A stretch of DNA of 5,748 nucleotides from Bacillota bacterium. GTDB taxonomy: Bacteria; Bacillota; Bacilli; Bacillales_B; DSM-18226. Below are positions 4,396 through 5,748 of the stretch, piece by piece (the stretch's first letter is position 1; the number at the start of each line of letters is the position of its first letter). The stretch spans positions 1-5,748 of the forward strand of contig JAUZQA010000287.1 in assembly GCA_030705665.1 (NCBI GenBank). Direction: 5' to 3'. The notes under the pieces were generated by a model, which ran no database searches, was not told where the DNA came from, and saw only the letters and a list, made by a program, of their open reading frames with translations. Made by a program: the position numbers and the translations under genes.

Positions 4396-5571
4396 TTAAT
4401 TTTCAAATGTTCCCTTTCTAACAGCAGTTCCATTTTCAACCATAACCTTTCCAAGGGCAATAACTGTATGAATAGTAAAATCGGCTTTATTTAATAAAAC
4501 CAAGTCAGCGTCTTTTCCCTCTTGAATCGTTCCCTTTTGGGTTAATTTCAAGATAGAGGCGGGATTTTGGGTAATTACTCTTAAAGCTGTTTCGGGAGGA
4601 ACGCCTTCAGACATGATCGCATCACGCACTTCTTGATACAAAGTAGAAACCTTACCGATTTTCAAACCGATTAATTCGCCAAACTTATTAAAGTCAGGGA
4701 GACTTGCCTGGCCATCAGAGGTAAAGGTTATTTGTGATATATCAACACCTTGATCGAGCATTGATTTTAACGCAATACTGCACTTTACCTCCCCTTCCTC
4801 TAAAAATTTTGGAATTGTACTAGTAGTAAAATCGACATATCCGCCTCGCTTAGCAAATTTAATTCCTTCTTCAAACAAATGTGGATTCCGATTGATATGG
4901 GTTGGGTAAAACTGCCTAATAGGAATATCTGTTTCCTCTACTACTTGTTCAATTATTTTTAAATGATCATGGCTGTCGCCGACGTGAATATTCACAATCC
5001 CCGCTTTACCCGACAGAAGTCCTCCAATTCTGGCGGCTGAAGCGATTTTTGCCATTTCTTCAGAAGTTGGCTGTGACGAGCGATGATCAGCAATCGCCAC
5101 TTCCCCTGCTCCAATTATTTTATCAATCAAGATGATGTCATCTTCAATTTTACCTGTTAATGTTTTTAGTGGAACCTGATAAGAACCAGTATGAACATAA
5201 CAACTAATTCCCTCTTCCTCGAGCGCCCGAGCCTTGGCAATGAGATTGGACATTGTCCGAGTTGTTCCATCCGTTCCGATTACCCCCACAAGTGTTGTTA
5301 CGCCGGCAAGGGTGGCTTCTGTTAGCTGGATTTCAGGTGTTCTGGTTCGATAACTTCCCTCCCCGCCTCCGCCTGTAATATGTACATGCGAATCAATGAA
5401 ACCGGGAACTATATATTTACCGTCCGCATTGATTACTTCTATTTCAACAAAATCATCCGGTTTATTTATTTCGTCCGCTATGTATCCAATTTTAGAATCA
5501 ACAATTAACAAATCTTTTTTTCCCAAATAATGGGGAGCATAAATTTCTCCATTCTTAATTAAAGTCAGCAA
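4396..5571 (-). CDS. iadA: Isoaspartyl dipeptidase (beta-aspartyl peptidase, M38 amidohydrolase)
   Basis: It hydrolyses beta-aspartyl dipeptides left after breakdown of isoaspartate-damaged proteins (EC 3.4.19.5) and acts in the cytoplasm. The 391 residues match E. coli IadA along their length, as I recall it. Metal ligands are His62 and His64 (SHVH), His196, His225 (PTHINRN) and Asp286 (TSDG). Substrate-site residues are also kept: the GGGGE loop (67-71), GTDG (99-102), Tyr131, Arg164 (DHRS), Arg228 and Ser290. The one striking change is Glu157 at the place of the carbamylated metal-bridging Lys162 of E. coli. A Glu can bridge the metals in other amidohydrolases, so activity is likely. The start is TTG 5571: an in-frame stop lies immediately upstream, and AAGGGGG is 8 bases before it. 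It is a single-gene unit, convergent with the NAD(P)-binding gene. Confidence 0.95.
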   Translation of the reverse strand: MLTLIKNGEIYAPHYLGKKDLLIVDSKIGYIADEINKPDDFVEIEVINADGKYIVPGFIDSHVHITGGGGEGSYRTRTPEIQLTEATLAGVTTLVGVIGTDGTTRTMSNLIAKARALEEEGISCYVHTGSYQVPLKTLTGKIEDDIILIDKIIGAGEVAIADHRSSQPTSEEMAKIASAARIGGLLSGKAGIVNIHVGDSHDHLKIIEQVVEETDIPIRQFYPTHINRNPHLFEEGIKFAKRGGYVDFTTSTIPKFLEEGEVKCSIALKSMLDQGVDISQITFTSDGQASLPDFNKFGELIGLKIGKVSTLYQEVRDAIMSEGVPPETALRVITQNPASILKLTQKGTIQEGKDADLVLLNKADFTIHTVIALGKVMVENGTAVRKGTFEN

Positions 5572-5608
5572 TTAAATTTCCCCCTTGTGATCTTTAAAGA
5601 GCATAATT

Positions 5609-5614
5609 ATCATA
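5609..5614 (-). promoter_or_regulatory. Possible -10 element of iadA
   Basis: On the minus strand TATGAT (5 of 6 to TATAAT) lies about 38 bases upstream of the TTG start, between the upstream terminator and the ribosome binding site. No good -35 is present at the usual distance, because that position falls in the T run of the terminator. Tentative. Confidence 0.3.
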
Positions 5615-5627
5615 AACTATTTCACTC

Positions 5628-5666
5628 AAAAAAACACTGCTGCCCGATTAGACAACAGTGTTTTTT
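5628..5666. terminator. Bidirectional terminator between iadA and the rightmost gene
   Basis: AAAAAACACTG (5629-5639) pairs with CAGTGTTTTTT (5656-5666), extended inward by TG/CA after one mismatch, around a 10-base loop. T runs follow on both strands: six on the plus strand and seven on the minus. In context it ends the minus-strand gene to its right, whose stop codon (5648-5650) lies in the loop, and so insulates iadA. Confidence 0.85.
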
Positions 5667-5748
5667 GGTTTATTATGGTTCGAACCGCAGCATTGGCTTG
5701 AAGGTGATTCATGATCTGAACAGGCAGCACATTTTCCTTTTTTAGATT
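5648..5748 (-). CDS. 3' end of a cysteine-rich protein (partial, runs off the window)
   Basis: One minus-strand frame is open from the window edge to a TAA at 5648-5650. It encodes at least 32 C-terminal residues. The visible part holds Cys-x2-Cys (KCAAC), then a Ser/His/Glu-rich stretch, Cys-Cys-Gly-Ser-Asn-His and a Lys/Asn tail ending Thr-Val-Val. The stop sits in the loop of a hairpin whose minus-strand side ends in seven T, exactly as expected for a real gene end. The cysteine and histidine content suggests metal binding, but too little is visible to name a family. The last five codons form one terminator arm. The other two minus frames carry no comparable signal. Confidence 0.5.
   Translation of the reverse strand, partial: SKKGKCAACSDHESPSSQCCGSNHNKPKNTVV

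Noticed and set aside
1..5748. CRISPR array, tRNA, rRNA, insertion sequence or toxin-antitoxin/defence system
   Set aside because: I looked for regular spaced repeats, tRNA-like cloverleafs, transposase motifs and paired small genes with defence-like domains and found none that could be supported.

Overview
The window comes from an endospore-forming, low-GC Gram-positive bacterium of the Bacillaceae (Bacillus/Neobacillus type). The evidence is a complete alpha/beta-type small acid-soluble spore protein, a multi-sugar ABC ATPase very close to Bacillus MsmX, strong AGGAGG-like ribosome binding sites, AT-rich intergenic DNA and the use of GTG and TTG starts. I see no rRNA, tRNA, CRISPR array, insertion sequence or phage gene.

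Layout. Positions 1-264: a small hydrophilic hypothetical gene and its terminator. Positions 276-2516: a sigma-A type promoter, a PucR/CdaR-like regulator with a C-terminal helix-turn-helix, and the MsmX-type ATPase, all on the plus strand, closed by a strong hairpin. Between regulator and ATPase lies a cre-like sequence. Positions 2509-2893: minus-strand DNA with an 80-residue cysteine-rich zinc-ribbon-like gene and, just upstream of it, a possible 35-residue ORF. Positions 2909-3361: a divergent control region with TGATAA/TTATCA repeats, a sigma-G-like -10 box, the spore protein gene and its terminator. Positions 3398-3529: a GC-rich, internally palindromic repeat that clearly differs in composition from its surroundings and is not a gene. 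Positions 3578-3658: a 26-residue membrane-peptide ORF on the minus strand. Positions 3763-4383: a GTG-started NAD(P)-binding Rossmann protein, tail to tail with iadA (4396-5571, minus strand, TTG start), an isoaspartyl dipeptidase. Positions 5629-5748: a bidirectional terminator and the 3' end of a cysteine-rich minus-strand gene running off the window.

How the genes relate. The only likely functional unit is the regulator plus the orphan sugar-transport ATPase. No permease or substrate-binding protein lies nearby, which fits an ATPase shared among several carbohydrate importers. The rest looks like ordinary chromosomal single-gene units, several convergent. I found no convincing new multi-gene system. 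The items most worth a second look are the palindromic GC-rich repeat, the two tiny ORFs, the glutamate in place of the bridging lysine in the dipeptidase, and the control region upstream of the spore protein gene.
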